Shown here: in pieces, positions 1 through 13,112 of the stretch
Layout of the letters: every line of letters begins with the position of its first letter
Numbering within the stretch: the stretch's first letter is position 1
DNA from: Glandiceps talaboti
Taxonomy: Eukaryota > Hemichordata > Enteropneusta > Spengelidae
NCBI RefSeq assembly: GCF_964340395.1
Contig: NC_135569.1
Span: 4,691,540-4,755,539 of the forward strand
Direction: 5' to 3'
DNA: 64,000 bases
Made by a program: the position numbers and the translations under genes
The notes under the pieces: model-generated
What the model was told of the DNA's origin: nothing
Databases searched by the model: none
The model's input: only the letters and a program-made list of their open reading frames with translations

Positions 1-734
1 CAATAGGGTTTGTAAACATTGACAACATCATCAAATTCAACACAAGACTTTCCAGACATCAAAACATCGTGTATTTCAAAAGCCAGCGATTTCTTTTCTT
101 TTTCTTTTAAAAAAGAAAAACAGAACGGAATTCCTTAAATTCCGTCTAAGTCTCCATAAATCCAGTTTTTGCCTCGTCACAATCTTCCTCCGAGTCTAGT
201 AACTATGCATGTCAGCTCATGTTTATAATCTCTCCCCCCCCCCCACATATAGTCAAATGGACAAATTCTACCAAAGATCAAGCTAAATCTCCTGCTGAGG
301 AAAGGGTGAACAGTGCTTTTACACATTGACAGGCAGCTATAATATCAAGAGATTTAATTTCTAAACAGAGAATTTAGCTAATATTCCTGGACCCAATTTT
401 CCGTGACTGTTTTAGGAATAAAAATATTTTCAAGTGAGCCACAAACCATACCAGCGAAAACAGTGAAAATAAATTCCAATTGAAAATTTAATATTTCACA
501 GTATTTATTTTGCCTCATGAAAATTTACATACGATAATTTCCCACGTTTTGGCTCCATCTTGTTTTAGCATACAAAAATTTGGACAACTGTGCACTGATA
601 GCCACATTACTTTTGTAAGTTGATGTACTAAATCACACCTAATTCAAACTTTTCCTACCTGTGTTACTAAGAATTTACCGATGAAAGTGATTCCATTTTC
701 ACACAAATTTTTTTGGCACAAAAATCGCTGCATA
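1..734. other. Intron 4 sequence, nothing recognised
   Basis: AT-rich with a poly(C) run at 233-244. No exon, repeat family or RNA gene seen. Confidence 0.5.
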
Positions 735-1070
735 GGGCCAAAAAAAATTGTTTGGTTCTACTTTTTGACTGCCAACCCTAAACTTTTTTTATGTATTCAA
801 CTAAAATTGCGAACATTGTGAAGTTTCGTGAGAAACAGTGCATGTGGAAACTGACATCAACTTAAAAAGACAATATAAAACTGTTCTTCCAATCTGTAAT
901 GGCTGTACATCTGATGAGAAAAAGCCAATAACACAGAGACTATATGGAAAACAACAGAAAACATAACTACCTGAACTAGACACTCACATGGAAAAAAAAT
1001 CTACCGGTATCTTCCCACCTATTCTAAAATTGAACATAATCGGAATCACACAATTTATTTTTTTAGGCCT
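735..1070 (+). mobile_element. MITE family A, copy 1
   Basis: Terminal inverted repeats GGGCCAAAAAAAATTGTTTGG and, at the other end, CACACAATTTATTTTTTTAGGCC bound 336 bp without a real gene. The interior (about 815-990) is clearly the same sequence as in the copies at 17453 and 41205, for example AAAAGACAATATAAAACTG and CAATCTGTAATGGCTGTA. Non-autonomous DNA transposon. The terminal GGCC and TA-rich flanks suggest a PIF/Harbinger relative. Confidence 0.75.
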
Positions 1071-2191
1071 CAGCTAAAATAAATTTAGGACCAATATCAC
1101 ATACGATCACAGTACTTCATAACATTTACGTCCACAGTTACGTCAAGTTTAAATACCATGGGAACAACTAAATGGTCGCTTGATTATGCACTATTTATAC
1201 TTTGTTGTCCAAAAATAACTGAAAACACAATTATCTCCAAATTCCCATTATCTGAGTACACCTGCTCATTTAGAAGCAAACATCCACAAATTTTAAGATA
1301 TATTGTCAACTTTGACATACTCCAAGACATCGACTTCACACCTGTAAGTATACTCAACCACTGTTATGAGTTTGGTTGTCATGGCAACTCCTTCTTCAAC
1401 TCCTTCAAGCAATTGTTAGAGGGAGATGGGATTTGATGAGGGTATTTTGTCAACAACTTGGAGATGAAAGCAGAATTGAGAACAAGTATTTACTCTGTGT
1501 GTTAACACACCACTACTGTGGCAATTTGCTGAAACAATTACTGCTATTCATTCATAATCTGGTTAAGAATCTCATTGTATCCCGTATTTCAATAGGAATA
1601 AAGTCGGCAAAACTATCCATTTAGCTTTGTCCTTACCGCCTGACAATCCATTCATGTTTTCCATGCTACCAACTTCTCCATGCTACCCTGTCTAGTATAT
1701 ACTCTAGATGTCACACGTGGTTGTAAAATACAGCTCTTGAGATCAATGCACAATACCACTTGGTTACTACTAGTCTAGACACTATTCACTATTCGTGGCT
1801 TTGAATCCTTCCAAGTTCTCCACAAGGACACAGTTATTAGACATCAGCACACCTATCCATTTTACCCACCCCCACCCCCAACCCCCACCCACCCCTACCC
1901 CCAATTCATTCAACTTTCCATTCTACTACTAGTACTACTCCAGAGATTATGCCTCACTTTGAATCCATCTCCACAAGAATACAATAAAGTCAGCAAAACC
2001 ACCCATCAATTAGCTATATGCTACCAACTTTACCATGCCACCAGCTAGTCTAAAGACTATTCCTGACTTTGAATCCCAGTGACCATAGAGAATCTTTAAA
2101 CTACTAGTATGCTGATACTACCTATCCATTCAATTCTTTCCATGTCACCAACTATCCAGTCAACTTTGCATGCTGTCAACTATTTATCCTC
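1071..2191. other. Intron 4 sequence, nothing recognised
   Basis: Low-information sequence with a C-rich patch at 1863-1903. Two frames at 1158-1624 overlap each other and have no recognisable domain or splice context. Confidence 0.5.
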
Positions 2192-2478
2192 ACCATTAAC
2201 ACCACCACCACCACCACCACCACCACCACCACCACCACCACCACCACCACCACCACCACCACCATGATCACCATCACCACCACCACCAATATCACCACCG
2301 CCACCACCACCATTGTCATCACCACAACCACCCCATCACCCCATCATTACCACCATCATCATCATCACCAAAACCACCACTACCACCACCACCACCATCA
2401 CCCTCATCACCCTCATTATTGTCGTCGTCATCGTCATCATCATCATCATCACCATCATCATCACCATCATCACCATAC
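2192..2478. repeat. (CAC/CAT)n trinucleotide repeat
   Basis: An almost pure CAC run (2197-2262) is followed by a degenerate CAC/CAT/ATC mixture. It gives His-rich, Thr-rich or Met/Val-rich frames that are not real proteins. Intron 4. Confidence 0.95.
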
Positions 2479-3661
2479 AGTACCTAAGTATATACTGCAA
2501 GGTCATGGCCACGGTCAGCATACATTGCATGTATCAACTCCTTATTGTCTTTTTAACTACTCCCCGACATACATCAACACAGAGTGTTCAATTTCACTGT
2601 ATAGACACACAGTGACTTCAAGTCTCCTTAATCTCCCAATGTGCCATGTGACAATTTCTATTGGCCATATATTTCATGTGTAATGTTGAAACCCTAAACC
2701 CCAGATTAGATTTCCAAGTAAGAACTTTCCCCGACTGACACACTAGTCTAGCTATCAATTTCTATGGTTTTTCTGTGCTATGCTTTCAGCTCCTGACTTA
2801 ACAAGGATTGACCTGCTACCCTTTAAATTGTTTAAACAGAGGAACCGTGAGTTTGTTCAACACATAAACATATGTGAGCTAGCACTCAGAGTATTTTAAA
2901 ACTTGCAGCCCTTGTTGAATTTCACCACCTCATCCCGGCCAATAATTTGATGCTGTGAATGACTCTAAATAAATGACAAAATGTAGATGGGCGGATAATT
3001 AGCATGAAAAATGAGCCTGCAATAAGATTTGAGTAATGAGCCACGATTGAGATAACGTGTGCTGATCTCGGGGACATTTGCAGGAACACTTGTAAAGAGT
3101 AAACACATCAACTTTTTAATTGATTTCAAACATGTGTGGCGACAACATCGTAAGAGGCAATACATACTTACAAATTAAGCTGCACACATCGGTACTTTAA
3201 ATTACATTTACTTTCTACCGTACCCAAGTACTGTGATATACATATTTCGACTCCAATCTTATACTTTACAAAGCTCAAACAATTTTTACACCGCAACAAA
3301 TCATGAAAATGAAATCACTACTCTCACTGATTAAAGTTAATGTATTAAATTATTAAAATGAATCAATTCAATAATTTGGAAATGTGATGTGACTATATAC
3401 TCTTTAATCAAACATTGCCAGATTTTGCATTTGGAAAGAAAATACAGGATATATACCCTGTTTGTTCTGTGTATGCCTATCATTAGATGTGTGGTGGTCG
3501 AAATATTTGTCAAAATCATCCAGCATCATTTTATTTTCCCAATAATTACTTTATTTGATATAACTGTATTGTTTTATCATTTCCTAATATTTCTGCTTTT
3601 TAGCTGTAAAATACTCATCAACTTAATGATTTTTTCACTTCTCATCCTTAACTCATAGTGA

Positions 3662-3932
3662 CAAGGGGTGAACAAATCCACCAGTCCTGGGTCCAGGAGG
3701 AGTAATTTTTTGGGGCGGACCACACAAATTTTACCTTGTCTGGTCCATCGGACCAGTACCTTACTGTTAATAACTATGTTAAAAAGTCATCTGAATATAC
3801 AGATTCATAGGTAAGATTTAATGTTTCACATTAGCAGGACCTGGGACCACTAATTCTTTCAGCAGGACCACTGGTTTTTTTAAGGCACTGGTCTGGGGAC
3901 CACCAGTTCACAGAATGATTTGTTCACCCCTG
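3662..3932. mobile_element. hAT-like MITE, 271 bp
   Basis: The ends are inverted: CAAGGGGTGAACAAATC on the left, and CAGGGGTGAACAAATC when the right end is read backwards. The internal parts also mirror each other (ACCAGTCCTGGGTCC; GGTGGTCCCCAGACCAGT). The CAGGGGTG start is characteristic of hAT transposon ends. An 8-bp target duplication is not clear (CATAGTGA against GTGTGGGT), so the insertion is old or the assignment is approximate. Confidence 0.6.
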
Positions 3933-4919
3933 GTGTGGGTGGTTTCATTTGAATGTCAAATTTCATCTCAGTACCTCAATGAGCTAGACATGCAGAGAGA
4001 GTTGAAGCCATGGATAGCCTCTAGACTACATCTAGAATTGACTGCAAGTATCAAATCCTATTGACGACTCCCTGTACAAGATTTGTCAAATTTATGTGTT
4101 GTCTCAGACAACTTCTCTTTCATTTCTCATCTATTTCTACTTACTTATAGCACTTGTCACAAAAGTTGCATGGCAGCGTCTGTGTGTCTATGTAAGAAAT
4201 CCATGGTGTCTGCTAATATATACATTCAATACATATTGAACTTAAATATAGCCACGGTGATTGCTAATACATATATATTGTACCTATAAATAGTCACAGA
4301 TTAATATTCAGTTATGAAGAGATTAAACATTTGATGTAATCATAATTAACCACCCAGCTGATTGATGCCGACTGTAACTATCATCCTTTGTTGCCATAGT
4401 AACCATATGTAAAAACCCAAAAGTAAGAGTACGGACGAATTCAGAATCCTCGAGGGACAGTTCGTAATTTAATAATCGTGTTAGTTAATTAAACAGTATT
4501 GATCCTTCATCACACATGGAAAATAATTTAAATTTTAATTTACAATTTAAATAATAATTTACATCAATTTCAGGTGTTTTATGCCGACAACATTCCAGGA
4601 TTATTTAGTTTGACAAAAACAATCAGGAATATTTTAATCTGTGCATCATTTATCATTTCAAAAATTAATAATTATTAATAATAATTATTTTTTTTGTTTT
4701 AAGTTCCTTTACATTTAAATTAGACTTCTAGAAAGTCTTCTGATTGACTGTTTTTTGTACTTATACTGACTGAAAATATTTAGTAATTTGACAGGAATAA
4801 ATGAAGACAAATCTGTGCCCATGAATTCATATTTATATTATTATAACTTTGTTGAAACATGGGGACATTTATAATTTCATTCAGCTGAAGCAATGAATCA
4901 TTCAAGTAAAATTAGAAGT

Positions 4920-5318
4920 TGTTGGGGGGGGGGAGGGGGGGAGTACCAGTGGCCAGCTCTGGTAGGGGTGTGTGGCCAGTGCTGGAAACCCTCAACCCCA
5001 TTTTAGACCCACTTTGACCAAAAATCAATACCCCATTTTAGACCATTACAGGTTTTTAAAAGATGAAAGTTTAGACTTTAATACATTTTCCTTAGGAGGC
5101 AACATTTTGGGACAATTAATGGCAGTTATGATTTGGTAAAGGACGATGGACTATACTTTAGATAAGCAAAATTGAAAATAATGCAAAGTGGACCCCATAT
5201 TAGACTCTCCAGCTCGAAAAAACGCATATCCCATTTTACACCAAAGTGCTAAAAAACACCCCCAAAGGGCAGCACATATACGTATACTCAAAGAAGGGGA
5301 GTAGTCCCCCCCCCCAAC
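4920..5318. mobile_element. Putative G-rich-ended interspersed repeat
   Basis: About 400 bp bounded by GTTGGGGGG...GAGTACC on the left and GGGGAGTAGTCCCCCCCCCC on the right, which are roughly inverted. The interior repeats ACCCCATTTTAGACC (near 4995 and 5031) with related CCCATATTAGACTC and CCCATTTTACACC further on. No coding sequence. The inverted ends suggest a DNA element, but poly-G ends are poorly diagnostic. Confidence 0.4.
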
Positions 5319-5514
5319 ATTTCAGCTCAGATGACACTACTCATCCACTATCTACCATATTAATGTAAATTAATGAGTGAAAAGCAAACAATTTATAACA
5401 CTATATAAACATTTCGTAACCTTAAATAACTCCTGTTGGAATTATTACCAAGTTTCAAATAAATCATATCCATTAAGAGATAGTACTTCTTATCTGTGTA
5501 ACATCATTTATCAA

Positions 5515-5735
5515 CTCTAAATACTAGCAATGTCACATTCAACAAATTTAACACTAAAGTATGGACAGATTCACTACAGAACTTCTTCCCAGTTTGAGTC
5601 CATTCTTTTCTGGTATAGCCTTTCCCCCAGTGCCCATTTTTAGTTACTTGCAATGTCACCTTCAACAAACTGGTCACCAAAATTTGGACGAATTCACCAT
5701 GAAAGCTCTTGCCCACTTTTAGCCCATTCTTAACC
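5515..5735. repeat. Two-copy tandem duplication, about 123 bp
   Basis: AGCAATGTCACATTCAACAAA...GAATTCACTAC recurs as TGCAATGTCACCTTCAACAAA...GAATTCACCATG, with the following CTTCTTCCCA.TTTGAG and CTCTTGCCCACTTTTAG also matching. The minus-strand frame over it simply reads the two copies (VTLLVF, VTLQVT). Confidence 0.75.
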
Positions 5736-6010
5736 TAGAATCCAGTTATGTGGGGATTTTTGCTCACCTGGCATTTTGCTAGCGGTCTTTTACTTCATGA
5801 AAGTTTCTGCCAGAAGGCGTAAAGTTTCATTAGGTTTTAAATTTTTCTCATCATGAGATGACATAAATGCATGAACATTATGAATATTATGAGGAAAGTT
5901 CTTCTGTGCAAATGTTCAATCTAAGTTCATTAATATTTATAAATGAACCCCTCTCAGTACATAGGATCAGCCAATCACAAAGGGATATATTTCATGATGG
6001 GAGATACTCC

Positions 6011-6140
6011 CACACCAACACCAACACCATTACCACCACCAACATCAACACCTCCACCACCACCAACACCACCACCAACACCACCACCACCACCACCACC
6101 ACCACCACCACCACCACCACCACTACTACCTCCACCCCAC
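6011..6140. repeat. (CCA)n trinucleotide repeat
   Basis: CCA/ACC triplets with a long pure run at 6080-6122. They give Pro-rich, Thr-rich and Gly-rich frames on the two strands that are not genes. Confidence 0.95.
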
Positions 6141-6829
6141 CCCATAGATGCATTTAACCGGGGTTGAACTTCACTATAGAAAATCATAATCTGATTTAGG
6201 TTTAAATACTCAGCTGTAACAGCAAACTGCCATTACGTAGGACTAAAGGCAACAGTCAATATCCCAACACACTAGACTCTAGGCTAACCCATTGTCATCC
6301 AATATTTGTCCATCCTTTCAAAACTTATTTTCATTTTTTTGTTTTCTTTTAAGATTGTAACAATATACTTAATGAGGCTTTTCACACCTGAGACAAAAGA
6401 GTCATTAAGTGCTACACTTTCCCAGCATCTGTTAAACAAAACAAAACATGCTAATATTTGCTTTGAAGTGTGTCGATTGCACATCTATAGAACCCTCATC
6501 AGGTGAGGTCTATTAAGTAGCCGACTGTGGTCAACCTAAGTAAAGTCAATGTATCTATTTTGGGCTACAACTAATGTCAAGACACTCTGGCACTAGTTTC
6601 TTAAGTCTCACACTTTTCAAATCTTTTAAGTTTATTAATCTTTTTTTTAAAAATTAAAATGTAATCTAATATTTAAAAAAAAATTCCCCAGTTAGTAGGC
6701 TCCCATGGCATTCACCTGACTGGTTTTTTTTTTAGTTTGTTCTTCACTTTGAGTTCCTCAAAGTAAAATATCCGAGTTACAACTCCACTCACGAAAGTTA
6801 TTTATACACTTTACTGATCTTTAAAACTG

Positions 6830-7311
6830 TCCACAACATGGTACCTCCGTAACTTTCCTCCGATCTTCGTACCAAATGAAATTCAGACTTTCAAATTCAT
6901 ACTTGTGAATGTTCGAATGACCTTTTCGTTCTACCTACTCCCAACTGTCAATGCTTCACTCACTCTTTTTCTTATAATGCAACCAAATTATGGAATGAAC
7001 TTCTGACTTTTATAAGAAAGCTAGAAAATATCAGTGTTTTTTAAAAACTTTTAAAGTGTCATATTTCAGTATTTTTATGTTTCTGTTTGAACTTGTTTCT
7101 ATTTATAGTGTGTGTAGATGTATTTGGATATTTTGTTCAGTCTTTGATGTACCGTTTGTCCTTTTCCAAGTGAGACCTATTTGTTCTTTAGTTTTGTGCT
7201 GTACTTTTTGGGGCCTCGATAGATTAGGTTAGTCTTGACAGGATTACCCATTTATCGATATGTATTTTAAAGCATTTTGATAATAAAAGTCAACATTATT
7301 ATTATTATTAT
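6830..7311 (+). mobile_element. 3' fragment of a degraded LINE with (ATT)n tail
   Basis: The plus strand holds a decayed ORF2 end, SFSYNATKLWNELLTFIRK, followed by a stop near 7042. This matches in position the GTKLWNSLP segment at the end of the intact LINE ORF2. About 250 bp of 3' UTR follow, then AATAAAAG and a short (ATT)n repeat ending near 7311. The (ATT)n tail differs from the (ATGA)n tail of the intact element, so it is a different family. Sequence before 6830 cannot be followed by eye. Confidence 0.65.
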
Positions 7312-8094
7312 TACAGACCACGTTGGCATCCAGATTCGTGATTTAGAAGCTAACAGTAATACAGCTGACACAATCCGAAAGTGTTTCAAAACCAGGTTAT
7401 CAATTTTACGACTTTAAGTCCACTAGAGTCCACTCTTGTGAGTCCTTATAGTTAAGAGTTATATGAAATGTAAAGTAGACTTAATTTGATGGTGTAAAAC
7501 CTTTACTCAGCTGGATTCTAGCAAATGGGGTTAACTTCCTTTCATGATTTTTACTGGTGTATTTTTATGTCTCTAGCAAGGAAGAAGTGAACAATTGTAT
7601 CAAATTGACCACCACCTGGGCATACTCTGCTTGTAAAACTGCAAGTGCACTATTAACAACTTCCTCATAATTGGGTGTTTTTAACATATGTCTGTCCAGT
7701 GCATGGCTTCCACATACATGATTAGAACCATCTCAAAGGTGTTTGTTACCTTCACTTTGCCAGTATAGAAATCTTGACCACCCACAATCCTTTGTATTGA
7801 TTGATAGCTGAATTTATCCATGAATTCACAGCCTCCATTTCAGACACTTTAAAGAGTGACAATTTATGACGGACTGTAAATTACGGGATACTTTCATCAT
7901 GATATCTAGGGGGTTATTCAAAGTGAAGATTAGATGAATCACAATTGTTGTAAGGAATGTACACATACAATACTACAGCCATCGGTGTAAAACTTCACTT
8001 TGTTGTCATAAAAATGTTTGAAAGTAAACATATTTTTTCATCATTTTGACTCAACCAAAAATGCTCAGGCCAAGCTCCATATCACCATAGTTAC

Positions 8095-8410
8095 GCTACA
8101 ATGTGTAGTTTAGTTGATTCATGTCACCATGGTCACTATAGGTTCATATCACCATGGTTACTATATGTTCATGTCACCATGGTTACTATAGGTTTAGATC
8201 ACCATTGTTACTATAGTTGTCATGGGTACTACACATTCATAAATTTCATACAGTATAACCATGGTTACCATATGTACATGTCACCATGGTTACTGTAGGT
8301 TTATATCACCATGCTTACTATATGTCGATCAAGATCCATATCACCATGGTTACACTACAATGCATCCATGTCACCATGGTTACTATTAGATTTATCACCA
8401 TGGTTACTTC
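8095..8410. repeat. Degenerate minisatellite, CACCATGGTTACTATAGG unit
   Basis: About a dozen imperfect copies of a 20-30-bp unit, TATCACCATGGTTACTATAG, in intron 4. The related TTACCTTGGTTACCAAT array lies at 10836. Confidence 0.85.
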
Positions 8411-9423
8411 CCGTTCAAGTAATACATAAATATCAGTGTAAATTTCAGTATGACTGCCCTCATAACTATGAGATATTGATCTGTTGAACTCAGATACCTT
8501 CTTTTCAGTGTATATTTGATTCCCATTATTTCTCTACAGTATAACATCTAAGTACAACACAATGGGTGCTTATAACAGAATGAACTACAAAACTTGGTGA
8601 ATACCTGAAGTGGTTGTATTGTGTATGTTGGTCTACTAACGACAGTAGTGGAGCCTACGAGGTGTATAACCGTCCAGACATATGAAGCCTTAAACCAGCA
8701 AGTGTGTTTTTAATACAAGAAAGACTTGCATGCAGTCACACTATTTTATCTATATGACCTCTGACCCTTTGAGTGATCCCACTGACATCCAAATTGTCTG
8801 TTTGGAACTACCACATGATTTAAGGTAGTTAGTAACCACGGTAACATCAAATTATCGGGTCATTTTCTGTAAATTGTCGATTATCAACATAGACACAATG
8901 AAAGCCCAACTAGAGACTTTTCAGAAGCGATGATTATCGGCGAGTACATACAATTTGCAAACAGTTTAAGTGCATTGGTGCCACACTGTTCACATTCCTT
9001 AGTGGCACTATACCTACTTCCTGTTATCTGTCGACATCCCTGTCTTCAGGGTCAAAGGTCAAGGAAACACTGTCCCTAATGAAAAGTTTCTGCAATTCTG
9101 GATTTTTATTAGACAATATTTTTATGACTTATATGCAAATAATAGGATAGAACTGGAATACAACAGACATAAATGCAGTTTTAATCTTATTTTATACACT
9201 GAATTCTGTCCTACTTTGTAGATTTTGACGTCAGTTTAGATTTTAAACAAAATTCTCTCCACATTTTTTAAAATACAATGCAATTCATATTTATATATGG
9301 CTAGAGGGTTATTACAAGGCTGATTTCATGTTGATTTGTGTTAGTACTGGCTATATGTATATACACAGGAATTCACATTTAAATGATTTACATCATTCAC
9401 AAAGGTTTGGTAGCCTATGGTAC

Positions 9424-9790
9424 TTCTTAGATGGTGGGTTGGTTGGTTGGTCGGTTGTCTGGATGGTTTGTTGGTTGGTTGGTTATGGATGATTGTCTGG
9501 TTGTTTGGATGGATGGTTGTCTGGTTGGTTGATTGGTTGGTTGGTTGTCGATGGTTGTCTAGTAGAAGATTGGTTGGTTGGATAGCTGGTTGGATAGCTG
9601 GTTGGCTGATTGTTTGGCTAGTTCATTGGATGGTTGGTTGGTTGGCTGGCTAGATAGTTGGGTGGATGGATGGTTGGCAAACAAGATGTCTGGTTAGTTG
9701 ACCAACTAGATTGTTGGTTGGCTGAATTGATTGCTGGTTGTTTGGTTGTTTGGTTGGTTGGTTGGTTGGCTGACAGACAGAGTAGTTTGT
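9424..9790. repeat. (TTGG)n-derived degenerate repeat
   Basis: A long stretch of GGTTGGTTGGTTG units broken by GATGGTTGTCTGG and similar variants. The Trp/Gly/Leu-rich frame across it is a translation of the repeat. Confidence 0.9.
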
Positions 9791-9824
9791 ATGCTGATGG
9801 TTGACCAGTCAGCTTGCTAATCAA

Positions 9825-10030
9825 TAACTTAATCAGTCAGTCTGCCAGCAATTCATTTATTCATACATTCATTGTCAGTCAGTTAGCAATTCAGTCAGTC
9901 AGTCAGTCAGTCAGTCAGTCAGTCAGTCAGTCAGTCAGTCAGTCAGTCAGCCAGTCAGTCATTTTGGCTGTCAGTCAGTCAGTCAGTCAGTCAGTCAGTC
10001 AGTCAGTCAGCCAGTCTGTCATCTTGGCTG
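9825..10030. repeat. (AGTC)n tetranucleotide repeat
   Basis: Two long pure AGTC runs (about 9892-9960 and 9972-10015), each ending in CCAGTCNGTCATNTTGGCTGTC, so the block of run plus spacer is itself duplicated. It gives a Gln-Ser-Val frame without biological support. Confidence 0.95.
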
Positions 10031-10835
10031 TCAGATTGCAATGTCTCCATCTTTACAGTGTTTTCATCTTCATCTCCGTCATCTAGTACAAGATGTATAT
10101 AAACTATTGTATCAAGTATCCAAAGTATTGGCTCGGTCTCCCACCTAAGGGAACAACATTTTTCATCAAAAAAGAAACTCCAAATGTTCTGCCCAACCCA
10201 TACAATGGGTTAGAACCCTGGAGTGCCAACAACGATTCTAATCCCATGTACTTTAACCCAGTTTAATCTAACTTTTCCTCTCTTTAATTTGATTTTTGTT
10301 CCTAAAGGGCCAGTTTTGTTTTCTTCATAAATACCTACAAGTATGCAATGGCAGACTTGTTGGTGTCTTTGTTAATGTTATGACCACTAACTGATGAAGA
10401 GATGTTATCGATGCATAATTGGACGACCTACAATGTACGTTTTGTATTAGTGCGTGAGGGCTTGGTTGTCTGTGATGGAAATTATACTAAATAGCATTTG
10501 GAATCTATTATGAAACCCTCTTTCTACAGTATCAATATTGATCTACCGATATCAAACCAGGGCAATGATTAACAGACTTACTACCTGTATGGTACTGACT
10601 CGGTTTCCATGGAAACAACCCTGGTTTCCATGGAAACAACATCCAGTGCCATATCATAATTAGACTGCCCACAGTTGAATGTAGGAATTTATATGCTGTA
10701 CTTGTTCATCACCTTCACTGTCACTTTACATAACAGATATTTTGAGCAGAATCTCTCTTACTGTCTTGATATTAAAGTCTCTCCGATAAAAAAATTGTTT
10801 AGTCATCATTTCTGTAATTGACCAACAATCTCTTC

Positions 10836-11190
10836 AGTTACCTTGGTTACCAATCTTCTGTTACCTTGGTTACCAATTTCTCCTTGACTGTTGCCAATTT
10901 ATTCAGTTACTTTGGTTACCAATCTCTTCAGTTCCTTTGGTTACAAATTTCTCCATAACTGTTACCCTGGTTACCAATTTATCTCAGTTACTTTGGTTAC
11001 CAATCTCTTCAGTTACCTTGGTTACCAATTTATTCATGAGGGTTGCCTTGGTTACCAATTTATTCATGACTGTTACCTTGTTACCAATGTATTCAGTTAC
11101 TTTGCGTTACAAATCTCTTCAGTAACCAATCTCCCCATGAGTTACCTTGGTTACCAATCTATTCAAGTTACCATGGTTACCAGTCTCTTC
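10836..11190. repeat. Degenerate minisatellite, TTACCTTGGTTACCAAT unit
   Basis: About 11 copies of a roughly 30-bp unit, CAGTTACCTTGGTTACCAAT with CTCTT or TTATT after it. The Tyr/Leu-rich frames here follow the repeat. Confidence 0.85.
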
Positions 11191-12737
11191 TGTGAGGTGA
11201 CTTGTTATTTTGAGGTTGATGGACAGGCTAAGCTATCAAAACTTTCTTCCAATCAATAGATATACTAGATTATAATCTGATTGCAGAAAACATGGTTTAA
11301 GAAAAACCAAAATAGGTACTTAAAGATCAAATTGGTTGGAACATTCTTCTCCTCATTATCCACTATTTCTTTAGCGATTGCATTTCATTTCAACCATGCA
11401 CAGAAATCTGGCACATTATGCTTCCAGTGGACAAACAGCCTTAGGACACAATGCCCATAGCCTCTAGCCCTGACATCAGTGACCCATAACAAAAACTCAA
11501 CACAAGAAGGCTTCCATCAGCTTACAGTTCCTAGATGTGTACAAACTGAAGACTGCCAACACTGGCTTCTAGACCATGGAAATATAACATGCTAAGACTA
11601 AGTTAGAGTTCCTAGATGTGTACAAACTGAACATCAGACTACTAATGCCAGCTTAGAGTAAACTAAACACAAGACTGGCTAAAAGTTCAAAATTCTCTAA
11701 AAGTTGACAAAAAATCATATTCATGTATTTACCCCTTACTAGTACTACCCTACTTTGGAAATCAAATATTTGAATATTCTCAATAAATATGTCTTGTGAA
11801 AGTCACATGGCAGATAGCCTGTCTATGTCACTGATCTATGTCTATGATAGATATCATGTATATTGGTGAAGGCTATCCTTGACACAGATCAGTTATGTAT
11901 ACACATGTTACAGATATTGAAAACATAAAAGTGACATCCTGCATAGTGCCTAGCAGTTTTTGTCAGTTAATGTTCACATACACACATGCACATATTGTCA
12001 CACATATCTACAAATACACCCAACATACACACATATGCATGCATGTACTACATGTACACATATAATACATTGACACAATGTAGTACATGTACGCATACAT
12101 ACCACACAGACATACCATACAGACATACCATACAGACATGCCCTCGATGCTAAACCACTACTGGTGACATCACCCTCAGTTCTACAGTTTAATGCTAACA
12201 ACAATATTTTCATTCATCAATACATTCTTTCACAACTTTCCCTGCCTAATATTTATGTTTGATTGATGTCACAATACAACAATCCACCAAAGCAGACAAG
12301 TGGTGCTGCAAAATTGACAAAGTGTAAGTTTAGAAATTAGAAACTTTATTGATGAAAGATGAGAAGTGTAAAAGGAAGCTAGTGAAAGAGCAATTAGAGA
12401 CTTGTGTCAAAAGTACTCTATTCACAGGACATTTTTTAAACAGCAGACAGAGTTGAGTCCCTTTGGGATACTTTTAGACAATGTTTCCTCATTACAACTA
12501 AAAGCCATAACATCCTTAAACACTTTATTTCATTTATGTTGATGTTTGCATAAGTGACTATCCAGACATCACAATCAAGTGTTGGTGTAAGGCCAGCTTG
12601 CTAAGAAATAGCTCACCAAACAGTTCCCATTATCGGCTAATATTGGCAGTCTGGCTGACCATGCATGTAGGCTTTCCTTTTTGTCTCAAGACTACCCATA
12701 CTATCCATCATCTCTTTACTTTATATACAAAATACTT
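11191..12737. other. Intron 4 sequence with small local duplications
   Basis: GTTCCTAGATGTGTACAAAC occurs at 11526 and again at 11609, and CATACCATACAGA is repeated near 12108-12135. Otherwise no feature seen. Confidence 0.5.
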
Positions 12738-12935
12738 TGAGATGAGATGCCATGGATAGCACTAGACTGAAGAGAGATCTTGAGATTTGATGCCACAGAT
12801 AGCACTAGACTAAAGAGAGATCTTGAGATTTGATGCCATGGATAGCACTAGACTAAAGAGAGATCTTGAGATTCAATGCCATGGATAGCACTAGACTAAA
12901 GAGAGATCTTGAGATTTGATGCCACAGATAGCACT
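12738..12935. repeat. 43-bp minisatellite, about 4.5 copies
   Basis: Unit core AGAGAGATCTTGAGATTTGA then TGCCATGGATAGCACTAGAC. Copies alternate between CCATGG and CCACAG. A short (GGTT)n run follows at 12954-12976. The same TTGAGATTTGATGC core appears inverted as a single copy near 15055-15075. Confidence 0.85.
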
Positions 12936-13029
12936 AGATATCTAGATTTGTGTTGGTTGGTTGGTTGGTTGGTTGGTGTGGACGTCAGCTTCTTGTGATA
13001 TCAACACCATATTGATAAGTCTAGTCTGG

Positions 13030-13112
13030 ACTAGAGAGCTTCTTGAGATAGTAACACCAAGACAAGTCACTGGGCTAGAGAGCTTCTTGAGATAGTAACA
13101 CCAAGACATTCT
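13030..13112. repeat. Two-copy repeat, CTTCTTGAGATAGTAACACC
   Basis: Two copies of a unit of about 46 bp, GGGCTAGAGAGCTTCTTGAG then ATAGTAACACCAAGACA. The same unit forms another array at 18835-18950, 5.7 kb away on the other side of exon 4. Confidence 0.75.

Noticed and set aside
2264-2683. Histidine- and threonine-rich open frames
   Set aside because: They translate the CAC/CAT trinucleotide repeat on both strands and have no other support.
9417-10086. Trp/Gly-rich and Gln-Ser-Val-repeat open frames
   Set aside because: They are translations of TTGG and AGTC tetranucleotide repeats; tetranucleotide repeats stay open in several frames.
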